DNA of 64,000 nt. Source: Corynebacterium sp. NML98-0116 (GTDB lineage: Bacteria > Actinomycetota > Actinomycetes > Mycobacteriales > Mycobacteriaceae). Below are positions 40,091 through 51,230 of the stretch, in pieces. The notes below the pieces were generated by a model. That model had not been told where the DNA came from, ran no database searches, and was given only the letters and a program-made list of their open reading frames with translations. A program made the translations under genes and the position numbers. The DNA lies in assembly GCF_001767255.1 (NCBI RefSeq), contig NZ_CP017639.1, positions 1,634,875 to 1,698,874 of the forward strand, read 5' to 3'. Each line of letters opens with the position of its first letter. Positions within the stretch are counted from its first letter, which is position 1.

Positions 40091-40873
40091 CTAGTGGATC
40101 GAAGTCGGGGTGTGCTCAGGCGGAATCTTCGGGTGGTCGAGGAGGTCGAACCCGAAGAGGATCCGGTCCTTGACCCCGGCCAGGATCGCTTCGACGGAGT
40201 AGACGTCGCGGAACGTCTGCTTCGTAAACACTTCGGCGGGTGAGCCTTCGGCGTAGATCTGGCCCTCGTGCAGCACGATGATGTGGTCGGCGAAGCGCTC
40301 AATCAGGTCGATCTGGTGTAGGGTCACCACCGTCGTGATGTTGCGCTGGACGGTGAGGTCCTTGATCTGGTGCAGGATGCGGTACTGGTTTTCGATGTCG
40401 AGGGCGGAGGTGGGCTCGTCGAAAAGGAGAATCTCGGGGCGCTTCACCATCGCCTGCCCGATGAACACTTTCTGGCGCTGCCCGCCGGAGAGGTTGCGGA
40501 TCGCGACGTCGCGGAGAGGCTGCAGCTCCAGCATGTCCAGCACTTCGTTGACGTCGTCGATGTCTTCCTGCGTGGTGCGGATGCCCAGCTTGGATACTTT
40601 GCCGATCATCACCGTTTCGAAGACCGTGAACGGCAGGTCACCCTCCGTGTGCTGGTTCAGGTAGGAAATGGTGCCAGTGGTTTCGATGTCGCCGGAGATC
40701 TTCTTGCCGCGCCGCTGGTTGTGTGAGCGGACAATCGACGTCATCAGCGTGGTCTTGCCCGCGCCGTTGCGTCCCATCAACACGGTGACCTCGCCGGGTT
40801 TGGCTTGGAAGCTGATGTCCTTGATGATCTGGCGCTCGCCGTAGTCGAACGAGAAGTTCTTGACGCGAATCAT
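40091..40873 (-). CDS. Iron/siderophore ABC transporter ATP-binding protein
   Basis: 260 residues. Walker A GRNGAGKTT at 34-42, signature NLSGGQRQKVFIGQAM near 133, Walker B ILLFDEPTSALDIENQ, switch His in TLHQIDL. It follows a single FecCD permease gene and a binding-protein gene on the same strand, and ends 5 nt from the regulator gene on the other strand. Substrate is probably a ferric chelate or related metal complex. Confidence 0.9.
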   Translation of the reverse strand: MIRVKNFSFDYGERQIIKDISFQAKPGEVTVLMGRNGAGKTTLMTSIVRSHNQRRGKKISGDIETTGTISYLNQHTEGDLPFTVFETVMIGKVSKLGIRTTQEDIDDVNEVLDMLELQPLRDVAIRNLSGGQRQKVFIGQAMVKRPEILLFDEPTSALDIENQYRILHQIKDLTVQRNITTVVTLHQIDLIERFADHIIVLHEGQIYAEGSPAEVFTKQTFRDVYSVEAILAGVKDRILFGFDLLDHPKIPPEHTPTSIH

Positions 40874-40877
40874 GCCG

Positions 40878-41879
40878 CTACACCGCCCTTTGACGGCGCT
40901 GGCTTGTCAGCGCATAGACCAAGAACGGGATACCGATAATCGAGCTGATGATGCCGATTGGGACCACAACGCCCGGGACGATCAGCTTCGAGAGGATCGA
41001 GGACACCAGCAGGATCATCGCACCAAGAATGGCGGAGCTGGTCAGGTAGAACCGTTGGTCCTCGGAGACCAGTCGGCGCGCCAGGTGCGGCGCGGCCAGG
41101 CCGATGAAGCCGATCTTGCCGCAGAAACTCACCGCCAGCGCAGTCAGGATCGAGGCCAAGACGAGGGAGAGGATCTTCACACGCCCGACTTTGACGCCGA
41201 GCGCTTCGGCTCGGGCTTCGCCGAACTTCAGCGCGGTCAGGTTCCACGCGTTGCGCAGCAGCACCGCGAAGACTACGACGAACATGGAGAGCAGAATCCA
41301 CGCTTGCGGGTAGGAGGCGCGGGTCAGCCCGCCCATCGTCCAGAAGACGATGTACGACAGGCTCTCCTCGGATGCGCGGTACTGGATCAGAGACAGGAAG
41401 GCATCGAAAAGAAAATTCAGCGCGATACCCGCGAGCACCAGTGAGGAGTTACTCATCTCGATATATTTGCCCACCGCGAAGATCACCAGCACAGAGAGCA
41501 GTGCGAGCACCAGCGCACCGCCGGTAACAAATACCATCGGCAGCGCCATCACGAACACGATGGCAGCACCAAGGCTTGCCGCCGAGGACACGCCAAGCGT
41601 GAACGGGCTGGCAAGCGGGTTATTCAGGATCGTCTGCATCACGGCACCCGCCAACCCCAGACTCATCCCCACCCCAACTGCCATGAGGGCAGCCGGCATG
41701 CGCATGCGGAAAAACGCAATGTGCTCAACCGAATCAGGATCTAGCACGGCAGAGAAGTTCGAGAGCTTGATGTTGGCGGGGCCGACGCAAAGATCCACCA
41801 CGAAAAGGACTACGACCGCCAAAATGGCAAATGCGACCAGCAGTCCTTTCGGGAGGCTTTTTGTTCTTGCCTTACTCAT
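40878..41879 (-). CDS. ABC importer permease (FecCD family)
   Basis: 333 residues, about ten membrane spans. AFFRMRMPAALMAVGVGMSLGLAGAVMQTILNNPLASPFTLGVSSAAS is the conserved N-terminal half motif and GKIGFIGLAAPHLARRLVSEDQR the coupling segment. Single permease, so a homodimer is expected. It overlaps the binding-protein stop by 8 nt. Confidence 0.9.
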   Translation of the reverse strand: MSKARTKSLPKGLLVAFAILAVVVLFVVDLCVGPANIKLSNFSAVLDPDSVEHIAFFRMRMPAALMAVGVGMSLGLAGAVMQTILNNPLASPFTLGVSSAASLGAAIVFVMALPMVFVTGGALVLALLSVLVIFAVGKYIEMSNSSLVLAGIALNFLFDAFLSLIQYRASEESLSYIVFWTMGGLTRASYPQAWILLSMFVVVFAVLLRNAWNLTALKFGEARAEALGVKVGRVKILSLVLASILTALAVSFCGKIGFIGLAAPHLARRLVSEDQRFYLTSSAILGAMILLVSSILSKLIVPGVVVPIGIISSIIGIPFLVYALTSQRRQRAV

Positions 41880-43047
41880 ACTTGATGAACCAGGTTCCCT
41901 CGTATGGGATCGGCATGTACTTGTCGAAGTACTCCTTGATCAGCGCTTCCGGATCCAGGTCCGCGAACTCCTCCGGGTGGAAAAGCTTGGCAAGCTGCGC
42001 GTAGGAGTAGAAGTCAAGCATTTCGCGGGTCATAGGGTGACCAATCGCGTACAGCTCGTTGTTCTGGATTGCCTTAAGCTTGTCCCAGCCCTCGCGCTGG
42101 CGGAACGGCTCCATCGAGGCCAGCGCCTCCTCATTGGAGACGGAGAAGCCCATCTTGACCGAGTCCGGCTGGTTCGCCCACAGGGAACCCGAGAGCACGA
42201 TTTTGTCCGGGTTGCTGACCAAGACCTGTTCGGCGGAGAGCGCCTCGGCGTCGTCCGCAGCCATAAAGTGCGTCGCGATGTTGTCCGCGCCAACGGCGTC
42301 CAGGATGGCACCCCACATGATGCCGGCGCCGTAGGTGTTGCCGAATTCGGTTGGGCCGTTCGAGGTCGTCTCAAAGTAGACGGACGTGGTGCGGTCCAGC
42401 TTCGAAGCGCGCTCCTCGATATCGCCGACGACGTCCTCGTAGAACTTCGTGATCTCGTCGACATTCTTCGTCAGCCCGGTGGCTTCAGCGATGATCTTGG
42501 TGGACTCAATATGGTTTTCCAGCTTTTGGCTGTGGTAATCGATGTAGATTACCGGGATGCCAGTCTGTTCAGCGATGACATCCATCTTTGCTTTCTGGCG
42601 AACCGGAGCAATGACTCCGTCGACACCCATCGTCAAAAGTTGTTCGGCGGAGATCTGATCCTTCGTCGCATCACCAATCTTCGGGATATCAGCAAGCTCC
42701 GGGTTCGCCTTAAGCAAAAGGTCCCACAGGTCCTGTCGGTTGGACTCAAGGCCCTTGTCCATCGCAGCGATCTTGGACGTGTAGTTGTCCCGGTCGAGGG
42801 CCGCCATCGTCAAAAGCGGCCCGCCTGAACCAGAAAGCTGGATGGCTGCGTGCTCGAGTGGCTTCTCCAGCTGAATCGTGTTCCCGGTGATGTCCATGAT
42901 GGTCACTGCATGCGAGGCATCTGCGGCGGTCTGGCTCGTTTCCGAGGCAGTCTCGTTGTCCGCAGGGCTACTGCACCCAGTCACTGTCCACATCATCGCG
43001 GCACAGAGCACTACAGCTGGGAGGGATTTCTTCGCGGAGAAGGCCAT
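41872..43047 (-). CDS. ABC importer substrate-binding lipoprotein
   Basis: 391 residues, longer than most. Signal peptide with lipobox VTGC near 22-25. After a Ser/Thr/Glu linker the binding fold starts at about 50 (HAVTIMDITGNTIQLEKPLEHAAIQLSGSGG). First gene of a three-gene cassette. Upstream lies a clear promoter overlapped by a perfect palindrome, but no DtxR-like box that I can see, so control may differ from the iron cassette at 7623-11386. Confidence 0.88.
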   Translation of the reverse strand: MAFSAKKSLPAVVLCAAMMWTVTGCSSPADNETASETSQTAADASHAVTIMDITGNTIQLEKPLEHAAIQLSGSGGPLLTMAALDRDNYTSKIAAMDKGLESNRQDLWDLLLKANPELADIPKIGDATKDQISAEQLLTMGVDGVIAPVRQKAKMDVIAEQTGIPVIYIDYHSQKLENHIESTKIIAEATGLTKNVDEITKFYEDVVGDIEERASKLDRTTSVYFETTSNGPTEFGNTYGAGIMWGAILDAVGADNIATHFMAADDAEALSAEQVLVSNPDKIVLSGSLWANQPDSVKMGFSVSNEEALASMEPFRQREGWDKLKAIQNNELYAIGHPMTREMLDFYSYAQLAKLFHPEEFADLDPEALIKEYFDKYMPIPYEGTWFIKYE

Positions 43048-43109
43048 ATGTATCGACTTTCACTGTGGTTTGGTTGCACCGATTCCGAGCAAGGAATGTG
43101 AAGGCGCAA

Positions 43110-43127
43110 GGGTGGATGGCTCCACCC
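43110..43127 (-). repeat. Leader hairpin before ABC cassette
   Basis: GGGTGG and CCACCC arms with a 6-nt loop lie in the untranslated leader, between the palindromic operator and the start at 43047. Possible RNA-level control; no known riboswitch is recognised. Confidence 0.35.
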
Positions 43128-43137
43128 AACTAGCAAA

Positions 43138-43159
43138 TGTTCAATTAATAAATTGAACA
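43138..43159. promoter_or_regulatory. Perfect palindromic operator before ABC cassette
   Basis: Arms TGTTCAATT and AATTGAACA are exact inverted repeats around AATA, 22 nt in all. It covers the region just downstream of the -10 element, where a bound repressor would block the start of transcription. The regulator is not encoded next door and is not identified. Confidence 0.6.
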
Positions 43160-43164
43160 ACCAA

Positions 43165-43194
43165 ATTACAGCACATGTGAAAGCGATACGTCAA
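43165..43194 (-). promoter_or_regulatory. Promoter of the ABC cassette at 40091-43047
   Basis: On the minus strand TTGACG (43189-43194), an 18-nt spacer and TGTAAT (43165-43170). The transcription start is expected inside the palindrome listed above. Confidence 0.6.
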
Positions 43195-43204
43195 GCCTGT
43201 CAAT

Positions 43205-44389
43205 TTATTGTGAGACCTCTTCTGAAGCCTCCGCAATCGCGGCCGCGAGGCGCTGAGCCGCCTGCGCGATCTCCTCGTCGCTGATCACCAGCGGCGGCGT
43301 CAGGCGGATCACGTCATCCGCCGGCGCGTTGAGGATCACGCCGTGCTCAAGGCCAAGCTTGACGACGCGCTTCGCCACCGGCCGCTCCAGCACCACGCCG
43401 AGCATGAGCCCACGCCCACGAACTGCCTTGACACCCGGGATCTTCGAGGCGGCGTCGTAAAGCACCTGACCTTTGCGACGCACCTCCTCGAGGAAAGCGT
43501 CGTCGATGGTGGCCAGCACTGCCGTGGCCGCCGCGCACGAGACGGGGTTGCCGCCGAACGTGGTGCCGTGACTGCCCGGAGTGAAGAGCTTCGCCGCCTC
43601 GCCGCGGGCGATCGTCGCGCCGATGGGCAGGCCGCCGCCGAGCCCCTTGGCCATAGTGATCACGTCCGGGAGCACGCCCTCGTGTTGGAAGGCGAAGAAG
43701 TCGCCGGTGCGGCCGACGCCGGTCTGCACTTCGTCGGCGATGAAGAGGATGCCGTGCTTGTCGCACAGCTCGCGGACCTGGGTGAGGAAGCCTTCCGGGG
43801 CGGGGATGACGCCGGTCTCGCCCTGGATGGGCTCCAGGATGATGGCCGCGGTATCCGAAGGGTTCTGTTCCACGAGTGCGGTGAGCGCCTCAATGTCGCC
43901 GTAGGGGTAGAACTCCACGCCGGCGGGCAGGGGCTCGAACGGCTTTTGCTTGTCGGGCTGGCCGGTCATGGCGAGCGCGCCCATGGTGCGGCCGTGGAAG
44001 CCGTGCTGCGCTGCGAGGATGCGGCGGCGGCCGGTCAGGCGCGCGAGTTTGAACGCGGCCTCGTTGGCCTCGGTGCCGGAGTTGCCGAAGTAGACGCGGG
44101 CGGTGTTGTCGCCGACGTGCTCGCGGAGTGCCTCGGCGACCTTGACCACGGGTGCGGAGCCGAACAGGTTCGAGACGTGGCCGAGCGTCGATAGCTGGTT
44201 GGTGACCGCCTCGACCACTGCCGGATGCGCATGGCCGAGCGCGTTGACCGCGATGCCGGCCAGCATGTCGATGTACTGCTTGCCATCCGCGTCGGTCACG
44301 GTGGAACCGGAACCTTCGACGAGCTCGATTGGCGGAACCGGGTAGTTATCTAAAAGCGCGCCCGCCCAACGCTGCGTGAAGTCCTTCAT
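43205..44389 (-). CDS. argD: Acetylornithine aminotransferase ArgD
   Basis: 394 residues. PLP Lys lies in [17 protein letters not shown] near 250, and the conserved [14 protein letters not shown] motif precedes it. ArgD transfers an amino group to N-acetylglutamate semialdehyde in arginine synthesis. It overlaps argB by 4 nt (ATGA). Order argC-argJ-argB-argD is that of the corynebacterial arg operon. The next expected gene, argF, is not here: the cluster ends with argD and is followed by the ABC cassette promoter. Confidence 0.95.
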   Translation of the reverse strand: MKDFTQRWAGALLDNYPVPPIELVEGSGSTVTDADGKQYIDMLAGIAVNALGHAHPAVVEAVTNQLSTLGHVSNLFGSAPVVKVAEALREHVGDNTARVYFGNSGTEANEAAFKLARLTGRRRILAAQHGFHGRTMGALAMTGQPDKQKPFEPLPAGVEFYPYGDIEALTALVEQNPSDTAAIILEPIQGETGVIPAPEGFLTQVRELCDKHGILFIADEVQTGVGRTGDFFAFQHEGVLPDVITMAKGLGGGLPIGATIARGEAAKLFTPGSHGTTFGGNPVSCAAATAVLATIDDAFLEEVRRKGQVLYDAASKIPGVKAVRGRGLMLGVVLERPVAKRVVKLGLEHGVILNAPADDVIRLTPPLVISDEEIAQAAQRLAAAIAEASEEVSQ

Positions 44390-45321
44390 GCGTCATCCTT
44401 TCTAAAAATGGTGCCGTCCGGGTACTGGGAACGGTCGTAATCATCTGGCAGAACCATGGTGCCCACCCCGCCCATCGTGAGCAGCTCAAGCAGGACGGAG
44501 TGCGCGACGCGCCCGTCGATGACGTGGGCGGCTTTCACCCCGCCCTGCACTGCAGTCAGGCACGCCTCCATCTTGGGGATCATGCCCGAGTCCAGCGCTG
44601 GCAGCATCTGCTCGAGGTCCCCGGCCTCGATCTTAGACAGCAGCGAGTCCCTATTCGGCCAGTCTGTATAGAGGCCCTCCACGTTGGTGAGCACCACGAG
44701 GCGCTCCGCGCCGATCGCCGCGGCGAGTGCGCCAGCTGCCTCGTCGGCGTTGATGTTGTACACCTCGCCGTTCTCGCCCGGCGCGATGCCGGAGACCACC
44801 GGGATGCGCCCGGCCTCGATGATGTCCATGACGGCGGCGGGGTTCACGTCGGTGATCGTGCCGACGAGCCCGATGTCGCGGGTTTCGCCGTCGACGTCGA
44901 CGGTGCGGCGCTTCGCGGTGAACAGGCCGGCGTCCTCGCCGGAGGTGCCCACCGCGTAGGGCCCGTGGGAGTTGATCTTGCCCAGCAGGTCACGCCCGAC
45001 CTGGCCGAAGAGCACCATGCGCACCACGTCCAGGATCTCCGGGGTGGTGACGCGGAAGCCGCCGACGAACTCGCCGCCGTCGAGGCCGAGCCGGGAGAGC
45101 ATCGCGCTGATCTGCGGGCCGCCGCCGTGGACGACGACGGGCTTCGCGCCGACGGTGCGCAGGAAGACCATGTCTGCGGCGAACGCGGCCTTGAGGTCTT
45201 CGTCGATCATGGCGTTGCCGCCGTACTTGACCACGACGATTTTGTCGCGGTAGTGCTGCAGCCACGGCAGTGCTTCTGCCAGGACGGTTGCCCGCTGCTC
45301 GCTGCTGAGATTCGGTAACAC
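44386..45321 (-). CDS. argB: Acetylglutamate kinase ArgB
   Basis: 311 residues. [14 protein letters not shown] (near 28-41) and [13 protein letters not shown] are the substrate and nucleotide loops of the amino-acid kinase fold, and [30 protein letters not shown] is also diagnostic. It phosphorylates N-acetylglutamate, usually the arginine-inhibited step in corynebacteria. The N-terminal helix of about 25 residues seen in arginine-sensitive enzymes is present. It lies 9 nt after argJ. Confidence 0.95.
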   Translation of the reverse strand: MLPNLSSEQRATVLAEALPWLQHYRDKIVVVKYGGNAMIDEDLKAAFAADMVFLRTVGAKPVVVHGGGPQISAMLSRLGLDGGEFVGGFRVTTPEILDVVRMVLFGQVGRDLLGKINSHGPYAVGTSGEDAGLFTAKRRTVDVDGETRDIGLVGTITDVNPAAVMDIIEAGRIPVVSGIAPGENGEVYNINADEAAGALAAAIGAERLVVLTNVEGLYTDWPNRDSLLSKIEAGDLEQMLPALDSGMIPKMEACLTAVQGGVKAAHVIDGRVAHSVLLELLTMGGVGTMVLPDDYDRSQYPDGTIFRKDDA

Positions 45322-45330
45322 GACTGCCTC

Positions 45331-46491
45331 CTAGCTGCTGTATGCGGAGTTGATTTCGACGTAGGCGTGCGACAGGTCGGTGGTGCGCACGGTGGCGCTG
45401 CCCTGCCCGCCGGTGCCGAGGTTGACGACGACCTCGATGTCCGCCCCGCTCAAGTCCACATCGCGTGCGCCCGGCGCGCCCGCGGACTGCGCGCACACGG
45501 TGTGCCCGTTGAAGGTGACGGAGATGTTCTCGGCGTCCATCTCGGCCTCGGCCATGCCGACGGCGGCGAGCACGCGGCCCCAGTTCGGGTCGGAGCCGAA
45601 CATTGCGGTCTTGACTAGGTTGTCGCGCCCGATTGTCCGGGCTGCGTTGAGCGCCTGGGCGTCGTCGGCTGCGCCTTCGACGGTGATGGCCACGCGCTTG
45701 GTCACGCCTTCGGCGTCGGACTGCATCATGGCTGCGAGCTGCGAGCAGGCGTCCTGCATCGCGGCGTCGAGTTCCTCTTGCGTCGGGGTGACGCCGCTTG
45801 CGCCGCTGGCCATGGCGATGACGGTGTCGTTGGTGGAGGTGGAGCCGTCGATATCGAGGGTGTTGAAGGTGGTGGCGACGGCGCGCTCGAGCGCGGCCTG
45901 CAGCGCTTGGCTCTCGACGTCTGCGTCCGTGGTGATGCACACGAGCATCGTGGCCAGCGACGGCGCCATCATGCCGGCGCCCTTGCCCATCCCGCCGAGC
46001 GTCCACCCGTCACCATTGACGACGACCTCTTTCGCCACAGTATCCGTGGTTTTGATGGCGACGGCGGCGTCCGCGCCATGGTCGCCGAGTTGCTTCACAA
46101 CGACCCCGATGCCGTGCTCAACCTTGTCCATCGGCAGCACGTCGCCGATGATGCCGGTGGAGCACACCGCGATGTGCGAGGCGTCCGCCCCGATGCCTGC
46201 GGCGGTCAGCTGCTGCATTGCCTTGGCGTCTTCCACACCCTGCGCGCCGGTGCAGGCGTTGGCGTTGCCGGAGTTAAACACGACGGCTTGGAGCGCGCCG
46301 CCTTTGATTACCTCGCGGCTGACCTTGACCGGGGCTGCGAACACCTTGTTGCGGGTAAATACGGCTGCGGCCGCTTGCTTGGGCCCTTCGTTGACCACGA
46401 CGGCCATGTCCGGCTTGCCGGATGTCTTGATGCCGGCCGAGGTTGCGGCGGCGCTGAATCCTTTGGGGGCGGTAACACCAGTAGTGCTCAT
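45331..46491 (-). CDS. argJ: Bifunctional ornithine acetyltransferase/N-acetylglutamate synthase ArgJ
   Basis: 386 residues from the ATG at 46491. The autocleavage site lies in [21 protein letters not shown], where the Thr of ATML becomes the nucleophile of the beta chain. Other family segments: [18 protein letters not shown] at the start and [14 protein letters not shown]. ArgJ recycles the acetyl group from acetylornithine to glutamate. It follows argC by 59 nt. Confidence 0.95.
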   Translation of the reverse strand: MSTTGVTAPKGFSAAATSAGIKTSGKPDMAVVVNEGPKQAAAAVFTRNKVFAAPVKVSREVIKGGALQAVVFNSGNANACTGAQGVEDAKAMQQLTAAGIGADASHIAVCSTGIIGDVLPMDKVEHGIGVVVKQLGDHGADAAVAIKTTDTVAKEVVVNGDGWTLGGMGKGAGMMAPSLATMLVCITTDADVESQALQAALERAVATTFNTLDIDGSTSTNDTVIAMASGASGVTPTQEELDAAMQDACSQLAAMMQSDAEGVTKRVAITVEGAADDAQALNAARTIGRDNLVKTAMFGSDPNWGRVLAAVGMAEAEMDAENISVTFNGHTVCAQSAGAPGARDVDLSGADIEVVVNLGTGGQGSATVRTTDLSHAYVEINSAYSS

Positions 46492-46550
46492 GATGAAATG
46501 TCCTTTACGGTCCTGTACGAGAAGAAGTGGAGGTGGAATAGGGCTGGCGG

Positions 46551-47642
<1,092 letters not shown>

Positions 47643-47684
47643 TTATTCAGGAAAATTTCTTTCCTCCTACCCCCGGAAACACGT

Positions 47685-47719
47685 CTGCCCACTACCGAAA
47701 CGAAATCGGCAGTGGGCAG
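47685..47719. repeat. Hairpin between gdh and argC
   Basis: Arms CTGCCCACT and AGTGGGCAG with further partial pairing inside. A second small hairpin, TATGCC and GGCATA, lies at 47733-47749. They occupy the space after the gdh stop and probably act in termination, although neither has a clean T tract. Confidence 0.45.
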
Positions 47720-47759
47720 TGAACGCGTATTTTATGCCATTAGGGCATAATCATGCAGG

Positions 47760-49456
<1,697 letters not shown>

Positions 49457-50203
49457 ATGACAACAACGCCCACAGTGCGGTTCCATGGCTACCCGAAACG
49501 CCCTGTCCCCGACATTTACGGTGGCTCCGACTGGGATCTGCCAATGACCGATCGCGATAGCACCTCGATCTTCTTCCTCGTGGAGTACTTGAAAATCACC
49601 GATCCGGACAACGCGAACGAGCCAACGGCCTACACAATGCTCCGCGAGCTTAGCGACGAACACCGCGCAATGGAAGTAAACGTATTCAATTATCTGCGCG
49701 AGACACCAGGGATCCAGGAGGAGAAAGACCAGGCGTTTTACCGGGTGATGTTCCAGTTCCGCCAATACCAAGCTGGTCAACTCGCGGCTAAAGCCCTGGA
49801 GGTCGCCGACGGGAATCCGTACAAGGTGGTCGGGATGATGCGCTACCACTACCCATCTATAGAATGCGCCTGGGTTGTCGACGCCGTCATGAAAACCACC
49901 GTCGAGGAAGCATTGAAAACGCTCGGGAGGGACCACAGCCCGCAGGCCGTCGAGGAGCTGTGGTTGGAACTCAACCAGGAGGCGGACCTGATCGCGCAGG
50001 CGAAGAGGGTGTTGCGTCTCGCCGGGTGGGCGAAGGACGTCGCCGACATCCCGCGCAGCAGAGAAGCGATGGTACAGATCTTCCTGCAAGACCAGAACGA
50101 TGCCGCCTGGACCGTGATTGACCAGCACCTGACGGAGCCGATCAACGCCCTCATGGACGAGCAAGAAGAGGAAGACCCCTGGGCGGTGGACTGGGACAGT
50201 TAG
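49457..50203 (+). CDS. Unknown protein, paralog A
   Basis: 248 residues from the ATG at 49457, with GAAGGAG as ribosome site. No family recognised, no signal peptide or membrane span. It begins VRFHGYPKRPVPDIYGGSDW, has a helical middle (MKTTVEEALKTLGRDHSPQAVEELW) and an acidic, Trp-rich end EEEDPWAVDWDS. A paralog at 59694 is identical over long stretches, including both ends. The two bracket the accessory segment. Several residues (Arg, Asp, His) are conserved between the pair but no catalytic pattern is clear. Confidence 0.8.
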   Translation: MTTTPTVRFHGYPKRPVPDIYGGSDWDLPMTDRDSTSIFFLVEYLKITDPDNANEPTAYTMLRELSDEHRAMEVNVFNYLRETPGIQEEKDQAFYRVMFQFRQYQAGQLAAKALEVADGNPYKVVGMMRYHYPSIECAWVVDAVMKTTVEEALKTLGRDHSPQAVEELWLELNQEADLIAQAKRVLRLAGWAKDVADIPRSREAMVQIFLQDQNDAAWTVIDQHLTEPINALMDEQEEEDPWAVDWDS

Positions 50204-50567
50204 ACCTGGTGCCCTGCTTGCCCGCTGTTCATCTCTGCGCAATTAGCGAAGAGCGGCTCCTGGCACTGCCGCTCGTTCGCAAGTTTGCGAAGCGAAACAA
50301 ACGGCTACATACTCCGCTACCGGATATTCACTCAGGTGTTACCGGATACTCACCGGATACTCACCACGCCGCTACCATTTCAGTCTTCTAAACACCCACC
50401 CTAACGAACAGTGAGTTAAAGGCGATGGATGTAATGCTCGAACTGTTCACTTGGGGCGTACCGAGTAATACAGAGGGTAGAAAGCGTGTTTGACGGTGCG
50501 GTAAAATTAAGCATCAAACCTGTCTCGACTGATAGTCAGCCCATTACGAAAAGCGAAGGAGAAATAC
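50204..50567 (+). other. Intergenic region with short direct repeats
   Basis: 364 nt. Around 50320-50365 the unit CCGGATACTCA (first copy CCGGATATTCA) occurs three times with small spacers. No gene seen. The promoter of the gene at 50568 should lie here. Confidence 0.5.
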
Positions 50568-51143
50568 TTGCCCCGCAAATATGACCTCAGCAAACCAGGT
50601 GACCTTCGTAGGTGGACTCAAAGCATCCAAAAGGATATCCAGAAAGAGTTTGACCGGGAAGCGAAACGAAATCCAATACGGATGCCACTCCAGGTAGAAC
50701 CCACGCGCCCTCCTCACCAATGGGAAAATTCTCACCCGACCGTAGTGAACTATACCTATAACGGGCCAGTGGTAAATGGAGATGGCTCAAGAGTCCAGTT
50801 CGCTACAAATATTCAAGGCAACGTCAATCAAAAGCAATCAGAGCAGGTGAAAAACGGCTACGAAGAAATTGCACAACTGGTAGACCGTGTTTTGCAAATC
50901 GCGACTAGCTTCGAGCTAAATGAGACGGAACGGAAGTATGCCGAGGAAGAAGCTGAATCAGTCCTTGCAGAGGTTACAAGAGAATCACCAGACAATTCGG
51001 TAATTAGTAGGGGGTTGGCAGCTATGCGGGGATTCCTCTCGCCTTTGGCTATGGGACTAAACGAGGCTGTGACGGATGAATCCAAGGAAGTAGCTGCCAG
51101 CCTAATCCGTGAAATCGGGGAAGCAATCCAGGCGTTATCGTAA
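50568..51143 (+). CDS. Unknown protein with RHIM-like motif
   Basis: 191 residues from a TTG start with AAGGAG 7 nt upstream. The N-terminal third is charged. Residues 61-90 (NYTYNGPVVNGDGSRVQFAT then NIQGNVNQ) form a Gly/Asn/Gln-rich stretch alternating with Val/Phe, the look of bacterial RHIM-like or prion-like amyloid motifs found in some defence proteins. The C-terminal 90 residues are helical with an acidic middle. Placed between paralog A and a restriction-modification enzyme. The amyloid-motif reading is an inference. Confidence 0.7.
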   Translation: MPRKYDLSKPGDLRRWTQSIQKDIQKEFDREAKRNPIRMPLQVEPTRPPHQWENSHPTVVNYTYNGPVVNGDGSRVQFATNIQGNVNQKQSEQVKNGYEEIAQLVDRVLQIATSFELNETERKYAEEEAESVLAEVTRESPDNSVISRGLAAMRGFLSPLAMGLNEAVTDESKEVAASLIREIGEAIQALS

Positions 51144-51230
51144 AATAACGTCCCGGAACCTCCTGTCCAGCGTGCAATCTTCCTTTTCTGTTCAAGCAAC
51201 TTCCCCGGGACGCAAACCTCCAGATTAAAT

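Noticed and set aside
50320..50365. Possible CRISPR or iteron array from the CCGGATACTCA repeats
   Set aside because: Only three short imperfect units with irregular spacing, no cas or rep gene nearby.
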